A stretch of 64,000 bases of DNA, from NCBI GenBank assembly GCA_965198285.1, contig OZ240251.1, positions 1,612,001 through 1,676,000 on the forward strand, in the 5' to 3' direction. The DNA is from UBA11872 sp965198285. GTDB lineage: Bacteria > Chloroflexota > UBA11872. Under the pieces are notes generated by a model that was not told the DNA's origin, ran no database searches, and saw nothing but the letters and a program-made list of their open reading frames with translations. Shown here one piece after another: positions 6,529 to 14,746 of this stretch; positions within the stretch are counted from its first letter, which is position 1, and every line of letters begins with the position of its first letter. Made by a program: the position numbers and the translations under genes.

Positions 6529-7986
6529 ATGCGTATCTGGAATCGCCTGCCGCGCCTGAGGCGGAGCTTGCTGACGCTGGCGTTTGCGGGCGCCGGGCTG
6601 GCGGCAGCGGCGGGCGCTGCATTGGCGCACGAGGGACGTGAGGTGCTTGGCTACACGTTTGACGTCGGGTTCCTGGTGGAACCGGCGTATGAGGGCCAGC
6701 CGAACGGGGTGTATCTGTCGGTGACCCGGACGAGTGGCGATCACCACGGGGGTGGATCAGGTCAGGCGGATGGCGCCAAGGCGATGGCCGCTGAGGGACA
6801 TGCGCACGACAAGTACGTGGAGACGTCGGACATGTCGGTGGAGGTGACGGCGGAGGTCGATCCGATCGACGGGATCAACGTGCACGTCAGGCCGACCGGC
6901 TTTGTGTTCGCGCCGGAGAAGTTGAATAAGGCGGACGTTGACGGCGAGGGGCACGCGCACATCTACGTGGACGGCGAGAAGGTGAGCCGGGTCTATGGCG
7001 AGCGGTTCCATCTCAAGGGCGTTGGACCGGGCGAGCACGAAATCCGGGTGACGCTGAACGCCAACTCCCACGGCGAGTACGCGGTGGACGGGCAACCCGT
7101 GCAGGCGATGACCCATGTCAGCGTTCCACCGATGCCGCCCGCGCCGAAGGAGGTTGGGCAGGTTGAGGCGCCGGCGGGAATGACGGTGGAGATCAATCTG
7201 GAAGCGGACCCGTTGGGCGGCGCGAACCTGACGGTGATGCCGCAGGGCTTCACGTTTGCCCCGTCGAAGGTGAATGTCCCGAACGTGGCGGGTGAGGGTC
7301 ATCCGCACGTGTACGTACATGGGGTGCGGCTGGGGAGGATATACGGTCCGTATAAGCACCTGGGCAAGCTGGCGCCCGGAATGAATGAGGTCCGAGTCAC
7401 CCTGAATACGAACATGCACCAGGAGTACGCGCACAACGGGGTGACGATCGAGGCGGTAGCGACAATCCATGTGCCTGACGCCGGTGCAACCGAGGGGATG
7501 CCGATGGGGGCCGGCGAGCAGGCGCAGGTAGGCGTGAAGGGCCTGGCCAACGGCCTGGCGGTGGAGGTCACGCACCTGGCGGCGGACATGTCGGCCTCGG
7601 GCGTTATCCGGCGGATGGCGCTGACGCCGCTGCCGGGCAAGGACGGAGGCTACGTGGCCCCGTTTATCCCCACCGTGCCGGGGCCGTACCGGTTCCGGTT
7701 TGTCGGCACGATTGACGGGTTGCCCATCGACGAGACATTTACGTCGGGCCCCGGCACGTTCGATGACGTGCGGTCGGCCACGGAGGCGCAATTCCCGCGG
7801 CCGGTGCCTAGCGCGCGTGAGATTGCCGGTGTGGCCACGGCGGCGCAGCGGCAGGCGCGGGACGCGGCGGACGCCTCGGCAACGGCGCTGACCATTGCTG
7901 TTGCCGGGCTGGTGATCGGCGGCCTTGGATTGGTAACCGGCGCTGGGTTGGCGCTGTACGCGTTCCGTCGGCGTAGTGCTGCATAG
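6529..7986 (+). CDS. Anchored protein with duplicated His-rich domain
   Basis: A 485-residue envelope protein: signal peptide ending ALA-H, a region with L-V-E-P-A-Y-E-G-Q-P-N-G-V, a His-rich linker (D-H-H-G-G-G, E-G-H-A-H-D), then two homologous domains of about 100 residues. Each domain carries G-E-G-H-x-H-x-Y-V, R-x-Y-G, and V-T-L-N-x-N-x-H-x-x-Y. A C-terminal membrane helix and Arg-rich end follow. The conserved His pairs suggest Cu or other metal binding outside the membrane. GAGG at a 7-base gap supports the ATG at 6529 over a GTG at 6490. It overlaps the CopC-CopD fusion gene by 11 bases, so the two are co-translated. I know no characterised homologue. Confidence 0.75.
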   Translation: MRIWNRLPRLRRSLLTLAFAGAGLAAAAGAALAHEGREVLGYTFDVGFLVEPAYEGQPNGVYLSVTRTSGDHHGGGSGQADGAKAMAAEGHAHDKYVETSDMSVEVTAEVDPIDGINVHVRPTGFVFAPEKLNKADVDGEGHAHIYVDGEKVSRVYGERFHLKGVGPGEHEIRVTLNANSHGEYAVDGQPVQAMTHVSVPPMPPAPKEVGQVEAPAGMTVEINLEADPLGGANLTVMPQGFTFAPSKVNVPNVAGEGHPHVYVHGVRLGRIYGPYKHLGKLAPGMNEVRVTLNTNMHQEYAHNGVTIEAVATIHVPDAGATEGMPMGAGEQAQVGVKGLANGLAVEVTHLAADMSASGVIRRMALTPLPGKDGGYVAPFIPTVPGPYRFRFVGTIDGLPIDETFTSGPGTFDDVRSATEAQFPRPVPSAREIAGVATAAQRQARDAADASATALTIAVAGLVIGGLGLVTGAGLALYAFRRRSAA

Positions 7987-10216
7987 CGGATTCGGTCTCC
8001 GGCGGAGGCTCGTGTTCCGCCGGGGGCGTCTGGCACTGGCCGTCTTGGTCTCGCTGACGGCGCTGGCGCTGGTTGCCGCGCCGGCCGGGGCGCACGCGAA
8101 CCTGGTGCGCGCGTTGCCCAGCCCTGGAACGGCGGTCGACCCGGCGCCGCCGGTGGTCTACGCGGAGTTCAGCGAGGCGATCGATCTGGGCTATAGCCGG
8201 CTGGAGGTGCTGGACGCCGACGGGGAGGCGGTGACCAGCGGGCCCACGGAAGCGGACCCGACCAGTTCGGCGGCGATGCTGGTTCCTGTGGCGGACTTGC
8301 CGGACGGCACCTACGTGGTGGTCTGGCGAACGCTTTCGGTGGTGGACGGGCACGTAATACGTGGATCGTTCGCGTTTGGGGTGGGCGAGCCGGTGGCCGC
8401 GGACGTGGCGGTGGCGGTGGCATCGATTCAGTCGAGTCCGGCGGCAGCGGCGTCGCGCGGGCTGCTGTTCATGGGCGTGGCGATGTTGATCGGCGCGCCG
8501 CTGCAGGCGCTGGCGCAGCGACGTGGGGCTCCGCCAGAGCGGCGTCGGGTCGTCGAGCGGCGGACGGCGCTGTTGTTGCTGGGGGCGGGGCTGCTGGCGC
8601 TGGCGGGGCAGGTGGGGTTGCTGGGAACGCAGATTCTGATTCTGGGTGGCGACTCGCTGCTGGCCGGATTTGGGGAGGTGTTTGGAGCCGGGCAGTGGGG
8701 TGTGCTGTGGATTGCACGAACCGTGGCGCTGGTAGTGGCGCTGGTTCTGGCGGATCAGGCCAGTTCGTTCGAGGCCGGGGGGCGACGCGGTGTCAGCGGC
8801 TTCGTTGGCGTTGCGTTGGCCGGCGTGGTGATGGCGGTCACGATTTCGCTGGGCAGTCACGCGGCGGCGCTGATCGATGTTGCGCCGGCGCTGGCGGCGG
8901 ACCTGATCCACCTGCTGGCGGTGGGCGCCTGGGTGGGCGGCTTGCCGGTGTTGCTGCTAGTGGTGTGGGAGTCGCGGAGGACGAGATCCGAGGATGGCGC
9001 AGCCGCGGATCTGACGGAAGTTGCGGCGAGATTTTCCGCCGTCGCCACGGTGGCCGTGGGCTTGATCGTTGTGACTGGCGCGTATAGCGCCTGGCTGCAG
9101 GTGCTGGAGCCATCGCGTCTGTGGAGCACGGAATACGGCGCGCTGCTGCTGGTGAAGTTGGCGCTGGTGGCGCCCCTGCTGGCGCTGGGTGGGGTGAACC
9201 TGGGATGGACGCGGCCGCGGCTGGCCGTGGCCGGCGCGGTAGGGGCTCGGGCGCGGAATGCGCTGCGGACGCTGGTAATCGCCGAGATCGTGCTGGCTGG
9301 CGCGGTGTTGGTCGTTGTGGGTTTTCTCACGGAGCGCGAACCGGCGCGCCAGGTCAGCGGCGACGTTCCGCTGGCGGTGGAGGGCGCGGCCACATCCGGC
9401 GAGACAAGGGTGCGCATGCGGGTGGTGCCGGGGCGTCCGGGTCCGAACCGGCTGGAGATAGAGCTCGGACCGCGCCAAGGCGACCAGGCGGACACCGACG
9501 TCGAATTGCAGTTGCGGTATCTCGATACCGACTTGGGGACGACTGTGGAACGTCCCGTGCGAAACGAGGACGGGGTCTTCGCGGTGGAGACCGAGGCGTT
9601 CACGCTGGCGGGTGTGTGGCAGGTGCTGGCCATCGTGCGGCAGCCGGGGGCGTTCGATGCCCGGGTGCCGGTGCGCCTGGAAATCGGCTCACCGACGGCG
9701 GGAGGCGTGGCGGAGGTGGACGTTGCGGCCGCGGCGCGGCTGTGGGGTCTGGCGCTGGCCGGCATGGGCTTTATTTTGGCGGCGGCCACATTGGCGCGCC
9801 AGGGCTGGGCGCCGCGGCTGCGTCGTGTGGGGACGGGAGCGGGCTTCGCGGCCATCCTGCTGGGCGCGGGGCTGCTGATCATCGGTCCGCAGCAGCGCGT
9901 CGCACCGTCGGCGGTGAACCCCATCCCACCGGATGACGCCTCAGTCAGCGCCGGGCGGGAGATCTACGAAGCCGAGTGCGTGAGCTGCCATGGGCCGGCG
10001 GGTCGCGGCGACGGTCCGCTGGCGGCGACGCTGGATCCGCCGCCGCTGGACCTGGTGATCCACGTGCCGCTGCATCTCGACGACGCGCTCTTCGGCTTCG
10101 TTTTCAACGGCATCGAGGGCACGGCGATGCCCGCGTTCGGCGAGCGCTACGGCGAACTGGATACCTGGCACATCATCAACTTCATCCAGACCCTGCCGGA
10201 GGCCGCCCGGAGCTAG
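7976..10216 (+). CDS. CopC-CopD-cytochrome c fusion protein
   Basis: A 746-residue membrane protein in three parts. A signal peptide ends A-G-A before His40, which becomes the mature N-terminal His of a CopC domain (about 40-137). S-V-V-D-G-H-V provides the second Cu ligand of the usual CopC copper site. A multi-helix CopD region follows (about 150-450), then a soluble beta domain. The C terminus has one more helix and a cytochrome c domain with C-V-S-C-H at 668-672 and a candidate axial Met718 (T-A-M-P-A-F). CopC-CopD fusions import or route copper; the appended cytochrome suggests coupling to redox or to oxidase assembly. GTG start, coupled to the upstream gene. Confidence 0.85.
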   Translation: MLHSGFGLRRRLVFRRGRLALAVLVSLTALALVAAPAGAHANLVRALPSPGTAVDPAPPVVYAEFSEAIDLGYSRLEVLDADGEAVTSGPTEADPTSSAAMLVPVADLPDGTYVVVWRTLSVVDGHVIRGSFAFGVGEPVAADVAVAVASIQSSPAAAASRGLLFMGVAMLIGAPLQALAQRRGAPPERRRVVERRTALLLLGAGLLALAGQVGLLGTQILILGGDSLLAGFGEVFGAGQWGVLWIARTVALVVALVLADQASSFEAGGRRGVSGFVGVALAGVVMAVTISLGSHAAALIDVAPALAADLIHLLAVGAWVGGLPVLLLVVWESRRTRSEDGAAADLTEVAARFSAVATVAVGLIVVTGAYSAWLQVLEPSRLWSTEYGALLLVKLALVAPLLALGGVNLGWTRPRLAVAGAVGARARNALRTLVIAEIVLAGAVLVVVGFLTEREPARQVSGDVPLAVEGAATSGETRVRMRVVPGRPGPNRLEIELGPRQGDQADTDVELQLRYLDTDLGTTVERPVRNEDGVFAVETEAFTLAGVWQVLAIVRQPGAFDARVPVRLEIGSPTAGGVAEVDVAAAARLWGLALAGMGFILAAATLARQGWAPRLRRVGTGAGFAAILLGAGLLIIGPQQRVAPSAVNPIPPDDASVSAGREIYEAECVSCHGPAGRGDGPLAATLDPPPLDLVIHVPLHLDDALFGFVFNGIEGTAMPAFGERYGELDTWHIINFIQTLPEAARS

Positions 10217-10695
10217 GAGCGGTTGCGGCGGCGGGCGGTCCAGGTGTGCGCGGCCACGGCCGCGAAGAAGCCGCCGATGACCAGGACGCTGGGCCAGACC
10301 CAGTTGGTGGGGGCCAGGTCCAGCGGGTGCGTGAGCTTGGCCGGTCCGAGGGCGCTGGAGATGTCCAGCACCAGCTTCCAGTGGATTTCCTCGGGACTCT
10401 GCTCAACGAACTCGTAGACGGCGCCGGACTCGAAGGCGGTGTATTGGGCGATGTTGACGCCGTTCTCAAAGACGGAGACGCGGACTTCAGCGCCCGGAAT
10501 GCGCGCGCCGGTGGAGACGTTGCGGAGGTCAACGGAGTAGTCGAGCCAGCCTTCGGCCCAGTTGGCGAAGGCGCGCACCTGGTAGGGACCGGTCGCGCCG
10601 GTGTAGACGAGGTCGCCGCCGTGTGCCAGCGCGGGCGCGCCCGAAGCCGCCCAAAGAAGGATGAGCGCCGATAGAAGGCGCGCGAGGCGACGCAT
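10213..10695 (-). CDS. Membrane-anchored beta-domain protein (FixH/YtkA-like)
   Basis: From the ATG at 10695 the protein has 160 residues: signal peptide (to A-L-A-H-G-G), a periplasmic beta-rich domain (about 25-125) with G-P-Y-Q-V, R-I-P-G-A-E-V-R-V-S-V and E-E-I-H-W-K-L, and a C-terminal membrane helix followed by basic residues. The layout resembles YtkA/FixH-type domains that accompany copper and cytochrome oxidase genes, but the similarity is weak by eye. Its start overlaps the stop of the thioredoxin-like gene by one base. It converges on the CopC-CopD fusion. Confidence 0.7.
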   Translation of the reverse strand: MRRLARLLSALILLWAASGAPALAHGGDLVYTGATGPYQVRAFANWAEGWLDYSVDLRNVSTGARIPGAEVRVSVFENGVNIAQYTAFESGAVYEFVEQSPEEIHWKLVLDISSALGPAKLTHPLDLAPTNWVWPSVLVIGGFFAAVAAHTWTARRRNRS

Positions 10696-11669
10696 CAGCG
10701 CAGCGGCGGCCCGGCTACGGCGGCGATGGCGGGTTCGAGTTCGGCGGCGCTCACGAGGCCCTCGAAGCGCGCGGCCAGGCGACCTGACGCGTCGATCACG
10801 AACACCCAGGGCTCGGTTTCCAGCTGCCACTCGCGCGCCGCGTCTCCCCACACGAGGCGTCCCTCGGTGCGTGCAACGCCCAGATCGAACGGCTCGAGAT
10901 GAATGAAGCGCACCTGATCGCCAAAGTCCTGGACAAGGCTGCCGACGACCGCCGTGACCGGCCCGCACATTTCGGAGGTGCAATAGCCGGGCGTACTAAA
11001 TGCCACCACAAACGGCTCGCGACGGGACAGCACCCCGGCGACCGAATGCTCGTATAGGGCCGGCAGGGGCGGGTCGGCGGTCGTCAAGAGGTCGAGAGCC
11101 GCCACGTCGTTGACCGTTGGGTGGGCGGAGGAGGGCGCGGGGTCTCCGACACGGGGGGTTGAGGTGCGCTGGCCGACCTGGAAGGCCGTTGACGCAGAGA
11201 AGGTCGAGCCATCGGCCGGATGGACCTCCAGGTCGGCGCGCCACAGGCCTTCCTCGAATTCGGCGTCGGAGACGAGGTAGTACGAGCGCGACGGGTTGTG
11301 GACATGGATCTGGCCGTCCTCGTGGACGTGGTTATAGCTGCCGCCGGCGACGTACTCCACGGCGGGCGCTTCGAAGCGGAACTCGTCGCGTTCACCGATC
11401 AAGCGCAGGAAGCGAACCTGGATCCGTGCGCCAGTGACGGCCGCGCCGGCGCCGTCCACAACCACGAACGGAAAGCGATGCGGCCCCGGTAGCACTTCGT
11501 TGAGGGCCAGGAGGACACTGATCCGCGGGTTGGTTTCCGGCGCTCCGCAGGCGGCAACCAGTCCGGCCAGTGTCGGCGCACCTACGGCCAGCGCTGCCAG
11601 CAGCGTTCGTCGCGAAAGCGCGGGGGCGTGCCGCGCCCGCAGCCGACTGGAGGGGTCAGAACTGTCCAC
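10695..11669 (-). CDS. Tat/lipobox thioredoxin-like envelope protein
   Basis: A 324-residue exported protein. S-R-R-T-L-L at 19-24 looks like a Tat signal and L-V-A-A-C (Cys41) is a lipobox, so a Tat-exported lipoprotein is likely. A beta domain follows with a His cluster N-H-V-H-E-D-G-Q-I-H-V-H at 113-124. The C-terminal part has a thioredoxin-like fold with F-S-T-P-G-Y-C-T-S-E-M-C (Cys230 and Cys235, spacing CX4C) and W-V-F-V-I-D-A-S-G-R. That spacing differs from thioredoxin CXXC and Sco CX3C. A role in copper delivery or thiol redox outside the membrane fits the neighbours, but this is inference. Confidence 0.75.
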   Translation of the reverse strand: MDSSDPSSRLRARHAPALSRRTLLAALAVGAPTLAGLVAACGAPETNPRISVLLALNEVLPGPHRFPFVVVDGAGAAVTGARIQVRFLRLIGERDEFRFEAPAVEYVAGGSYNHVHEDGQIHVHNPSRSYYLVSDAEFEEGLWRADLEVHPADGSTFSASTAFQVGQRTSTPRVGDPAPSSAHPTVNDVAALDLLTTADPPLPALYEHSVAGVLSRREPFVVAFSTPGYCTSEMCGPVTAVVGSLVQDFGDQVRFIHLEPFDLGVARTEGRLVWGDAAREWQLETEPWVFVIDASGRLAARFEGLVSAAELEPAIAAVAGPPLR

Positions 11670-11679
11670 ATTGGCAGTC

Positions 11680-11702
11680 TAGCCAGTCAGGGGCCGTGGC
11701 TA
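11680..11702. promoter_or_regulatory. Inverted repeat in divergent regulator promoter region
   Basis: TAGCCA (11680-11685) and TGGCTA (11697-11702) form a perfect 6-bp inverted repeat with an 11-base spacer, between the divergent thioredoxin-like gene and the DtxR-type regulator. On the minus strand it lies between a weak -35 and a TAGACT -10 candidate. It could be an operator for the neighbouring regulator. Confidence 0.35.
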
Positions 11703-11741
11703 AGCTGGTAGGTTGCGGGTCCCAGTCTTGCTCGGGCCCCG

Positions 11742-12410
11742 ATGTCAGACCAGCGGATTTCGGCCAGCGACCAGGATTATCTGCGCGCGATTTACGACGC
11801 CGGCGGACATGAGCGGCGTGTGGGGACCGGGGAAATCGCAGGCGAACTCAAGCTTACTCAAGGCGCAGTCACGGTGGCGCTGCAACGCCTGCATCAGAAG
11901 GGGCTGGTCGATTACGTGCGCTACCAGGGGGCGCGACTGACCGCCGAAGGTGAGCGCCACGCGCTGGAGATGGTTCGACATCACCGGCTGATCGAGCGCT
12001 TCCTGGTGGAGTTTCTGGACTACGACTGGAACGAGGTGCACGAAGAGGCGCACCGCCTGGAGCATGTGATTTCAGAGGAGATGGAGCGCCGCATTGCCGC
12101 GAAGGTGTCCGACCCGACGACGGACCCGCACGGGGACTCGATCCCGAATGAGGCGCTGGACGCGCTGCAGGCCGACGACGCGCGCCAGCTGACGTCCGCG
12201 CCGGATGGGACGGAGTTCGTGGTGGCGCGGGTGCGGGACCGTGATCGGGCGGTGTTGGAGTACCTGCAGGAAATCCAACTGGTGCCGGGGGCCCTCGGAA
12301 CCGTGGTTCGGCGCCTGCCCTTTGAAGGTCCGCTGTTGATTCGGATCGGCGCAGACGAAGTGCCAATCAGCCAGACTGTCAGCGACAGCGTGTTCATCCG
12401 GGACGCATAG
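11742..12410 (+). CDS. DtxR/MntR-family metal-dependent regulator
   Basis: A 222-residue protein in the order known for this family. An N-terminal winged helix (residues about 5-65) has T-G-E-I-A-G-E-L-K-L-T-Q-G-A-V-T-V-A-L-Q-R-L as recognition region. A dimerisation/metal-binding domain follows with H-R-L-I-E-R-F-L and E-E-A-H-R-L-E-H-V-I-S (His and Glu ligands). A C-terminal FeoA-like SH3 domain ends at about 222. It probably represses metal uptake when Mn or Fe is plentiful. It converges on the ABC importer genes, whose promoter carries a candidate operator. The ATG has no Shine-Dalgarno. Confidence 0.9.
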   Translation: MSDQRISASDQDYLRAIYDAGGHERRVGTGEIAGELKLTQGAVTVALQRLHQKGLVDYVRYQGARLTAEGERHALEMVRHHRLIERFLVEFLDYDWNEVHEEAHRLEHVISEEMERRIAAKVSDPTTDPHGDSIPNEALDALQADDARQLTSAPDGTEFVVARVRDRDRAVLEYLQEIQLVPGALGTVVRRLPFEGPLLIRIGADEVPISQTVSDSVFIRDA

Positions 12411-12470
12411 CGTAGGCGGCCACCCGAAGGTAGACGTGGTTGTTGGCGATGGCCGCGGTCTTCTGGCGGC

Positions 12471-13580
12471 CTAACGGATGGCGGCGGCTCGGGCGGCTTC
12501 GCGGCCTTGGGGTGTAAGGCGGAGTTGGTCGCTTTCGAGAACGATCAGGCCGCGTTCGGTGGCGGTGTGGACAACTCGGTCGGCGAATTCGGGCGGCCAG
12601 CGCATGTGGCGTTGCATGTGGTCGGGGCGGCTTTCGTCGGCTTCGGTGGACGTGCCTTCGTGGGTCGCGAGGTGGATCAGCAGCATCTGGCGGGCGAAGG
12701 TCCAGCGCTGGTGCTGGCGGCGTCGGGCGGTGGCCAGCAGGCCGCGTTGGGGCGCCAGCAGTAGGACCAGCACGAAGGCGATGCCGACCACGGTGGCCAT
12801 GGCCCCGGCGATGTTGGCGTCGAGAACACGGGCGAGCCAGTAGCCGCCGACGGCTGACACGGCCCCGATCGCCACGCTGAGTCCCAGCATGCGGGGCAGG
12901 CGGTCGGTGAGCAGGTAGGCGGCGGCCGGCGGGCCGATCATCAGTGCGACGACCAGGATCGAACCGACGGCGTCGAACGCGCCGACGGCGGTCACCGACA
13001 CCAGCCCCATCAAGCCGTAGTGGACGAGCGCCGGCGAGAAGCCCAGGGCCGCGGCCAGGGCCGGATCGAAGGTGGCCAGCTTGAGTTCCTTGAAGAACAG
13101 GGCGGTGCAGGCGAGGTTGACGAGCAGGATGGCGCCCATGACCCATAGGGCAATTGGTCCCAAGTCGACGCCAAAGGGTGTGAAGCGGTTGAAGGGCGCG
13201 AAGGCGATCTCGCCCAGCAACACGGCGTCGCTGTCCAGGTGCACGTTGCCGGCCAGGCTGGAAATCAGGATCACGGCGATGGAGAACAAGGCTGGAAAGA
13301 CGAGGCCGATGGCGGTGTCTTCGCGCACCAGGCCGGTGCGGCTGACCGCTTCGACCAGAACTACCGTCAGCAAGCCGACCAGGGCCGCGCCGACGATCAG
13401 GATTGGCGAGCTGAGGTCCGCCACCACGAAGAACGCCAGCACGATGCCCAGGAGGACCGTATGGCTGATGGCGTCGCTCATCATGGCCATGCGTCGCAGC
13501 ACGAGGAATGTGCCTGGAATGGCGCAAGCGGCGGACACCACGATGGCGACCAGCAGGACGTCGATCTGGGCCGAGGTCAT
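12471..13580 (-). CDS. Metal ABC transporter permease with C-terminal winged-helix tail
   Basis: A 369-residue protein of the ABC-3 (TroC/TroD, ZnuB, MntB) permease family with eight or nine hydrophobic helices, including A-M-M-S-D-A-I-S-H-T-V-L-L-G near the start. After the last helix a cytosolic tail of about 85 residues ends in a winged-helix-like unit (R-G-L-I-V-L-E-S-D-Q-L-R-L-T-P-Q-G-R-E-A-A). Similar tails are known on some Mn/Fe permeases and resemble DtxR N-terminal domains. It overlaps the previous permease gene by 4 bases (ATGA). It forms the membrane channel with the other permease and the ATPase. Confidence 0.9.
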   Translation of the reverse strand: MTSAQIDVLLVAIVVSAACAIPGTFLVLRRMAMMSDAISHTVLLGIVLAFFVVADLSSPILIVGAALVGLLTVVLVEAVSRTGLVREDTAIGLVFPALFSIAVILISSLAGNVHLDSDAVLLGEIAFAPFNRFTPFGVDLGPIALWVMGAILLVNLACTALFFKELKLATFDPALAAALGFSPALVHYGLMGLVSVTAVGAFDAVGSILVVALMIGPPAAAYLLTDRLPRMLGLSVAIGAVSAVGGYWLARVLDANIAGAMATVVGIAFVLVLLLAPQRGLLATARRRQHQRWTFARQMLLIHLATHEGTSTEADESRPDHMQRHMRWPPEFADRVVHTATERGLIVLESDQLRLTPQGREAARAAAIR

Positions 13581-14710
13581 ACGGCGTCGCCGGGCGCGCG
13601 CCGGGTCCTGGCCAGCCGCGCCGCTTCGGCCAGGCCTTGCGCCGTCAGCGACCAGCCGCCACCGGCGTGCCGCTGGGCGAGGCCCTCCGCAGCCAGCTCA
13701 CTGAGCGCACGTTCCACGACAGCGCGACCGCGGACGGCGTGCAGGGCGCCCACATCATGCGGACGGGTGGCATCCGAACCGTGTTGGGCGGCCAGCGCCG
13801 CCAGATCGGCCAGCACCGATTCCAGCGCCAGCAACCGCTGGCTCCGCCAGGCGCGTATGCGGGCCCACACCAAGCCGCGAGCGGGCGCGAACAGGAGTGA
13901 CACCGCCACAAGGCCGGTAGCGACCAGCACGATGGTGGGGCCTGTGGAAGTCCCTGCCGTCGTGCTCAGCAGTGCCCCAAGCACGCCGGCCGCGGCGCCA
14001 AACAGCGCCGAGAGCGTGACCATCACGCCCAGGCGGTCGGTCCACTGGCGGGCGGCAGCGCCCGGCGCCACGACCATCGCGCTCATCAGGACGACGCCGA
14101 CGGTCTTGAGGCCAACCACGATTGCCACCACGAGGAGGCTGGTCAGGAGCACGTCCAGCCGCCGGGTCGGCATTCCCAGGGTGGCGGCAAAGTCCGGGTC
14201 GAAGCTCAGAAGCTTGAACTCCTTCCAGAGCAGCAGAACGCCCAGAAGTCCCAGCGCGCCGACGGCCGCCATGGTGATGACGTCGCTCTCGAGCATTGCG
14301 GCGGCCTGACCGAACAGGAAACGGTCCAGGCCGGCCTTGCCGGCCGCGGGTTGGCGCTGGATGAAGGTCAGCACGACCAGCCCGGCCCCGAAGAAGACAC
14401 TGAGCATCAGGGCCATGGCGGTGTCGGTCTTGATGCGCGAAGCGCGGACGATGCTGACGATGGCCACGGCCGCCAGCCAGCCGGTCAGGGCCGCGCCGAT
14501 CATCAGGACAAGCGGGGCGCGGCTGCCGGTGATCAGAAAGGCCAGCGCCACGCCGGGCAGGGCCGCGTGCGACATCGCGTCGCCCAGCAGGGCTTGCCGC
14601 CGGAGTACCGCGAAGGCCCCGAGGGCGCCGCTGACGATTCCGAGGGCGGCCGAGCCGAGCGCCACGGTCCGCAGGGTGTAATCCAAGAACAGATCGCCCA
14701 GGACGTCCAC
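13577..14710 (-). CDS. Metal ABC transporter permease with C-terminal winged-helix tail
   Basis: A 377-residue ABC-3 family permease, paralogous to the gene downstream. Conserved Q-A-L-L-G-D-A-M-S-H-A-A-L-P-G-V lies in the first third. The hydrophobic core ends near residue 290. The remaining tail includes V-E-R-A-L-S-E-L-A-A-E-G-L-A-Q-R-H and W-S-L-T-A-Q-G-L-A-E-A, again a winged-helix pattern. Having two different permeases makes a heterodimeric channel likely, as in TroCD. GTG start, 36 bases after the ATPase stop. Confidence 0.9.
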   Translation of the reverse strand: MDVLGDLFLDYTLRTVALGSAALGIVSGALGAFAVLRRQALLGDAMSHAALPGVALAFLITGSRAPLVLMIGAALTGWLAAVAIVSIVRASRIKTDTAMALMLSVFFGAGLVVLTFIQRQPAAGKAGLDRFLFGQAAAMLESDVITMAAVGALGLLGVLLLWKEFKLLSFDPDFAATLGMPTRRLDVLLTSLLVVAIVVGLKTVGVVLMSAMVVAPGAAARQWTDRLGVMVTLSALFGAAAGVLGALLSTTAGTSTGPTIVLVATGLVAVSLLFAPARGLVWARIRAWRSQRLLALESVLADLAALAAQHGSDATRPHDVGALHAVRGRAVVERALSELAAEGLAQRHAGGGWSLTAQGLAEAARLARTRRAPGDAV

Positions 14711-14746
14711 CCGTATCGCGTCCTTAGCCGCGTCCCGAAGCGCCGC

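Noticed and set aside
6757..7791. Minus-strand frame of 344 codons opposite the His-rich protein
   Set aside because: Arg/His-rich shadow of the duplicated domains; the plus strand has a signal peptide, internal homology and a Shine-Dalgarno.
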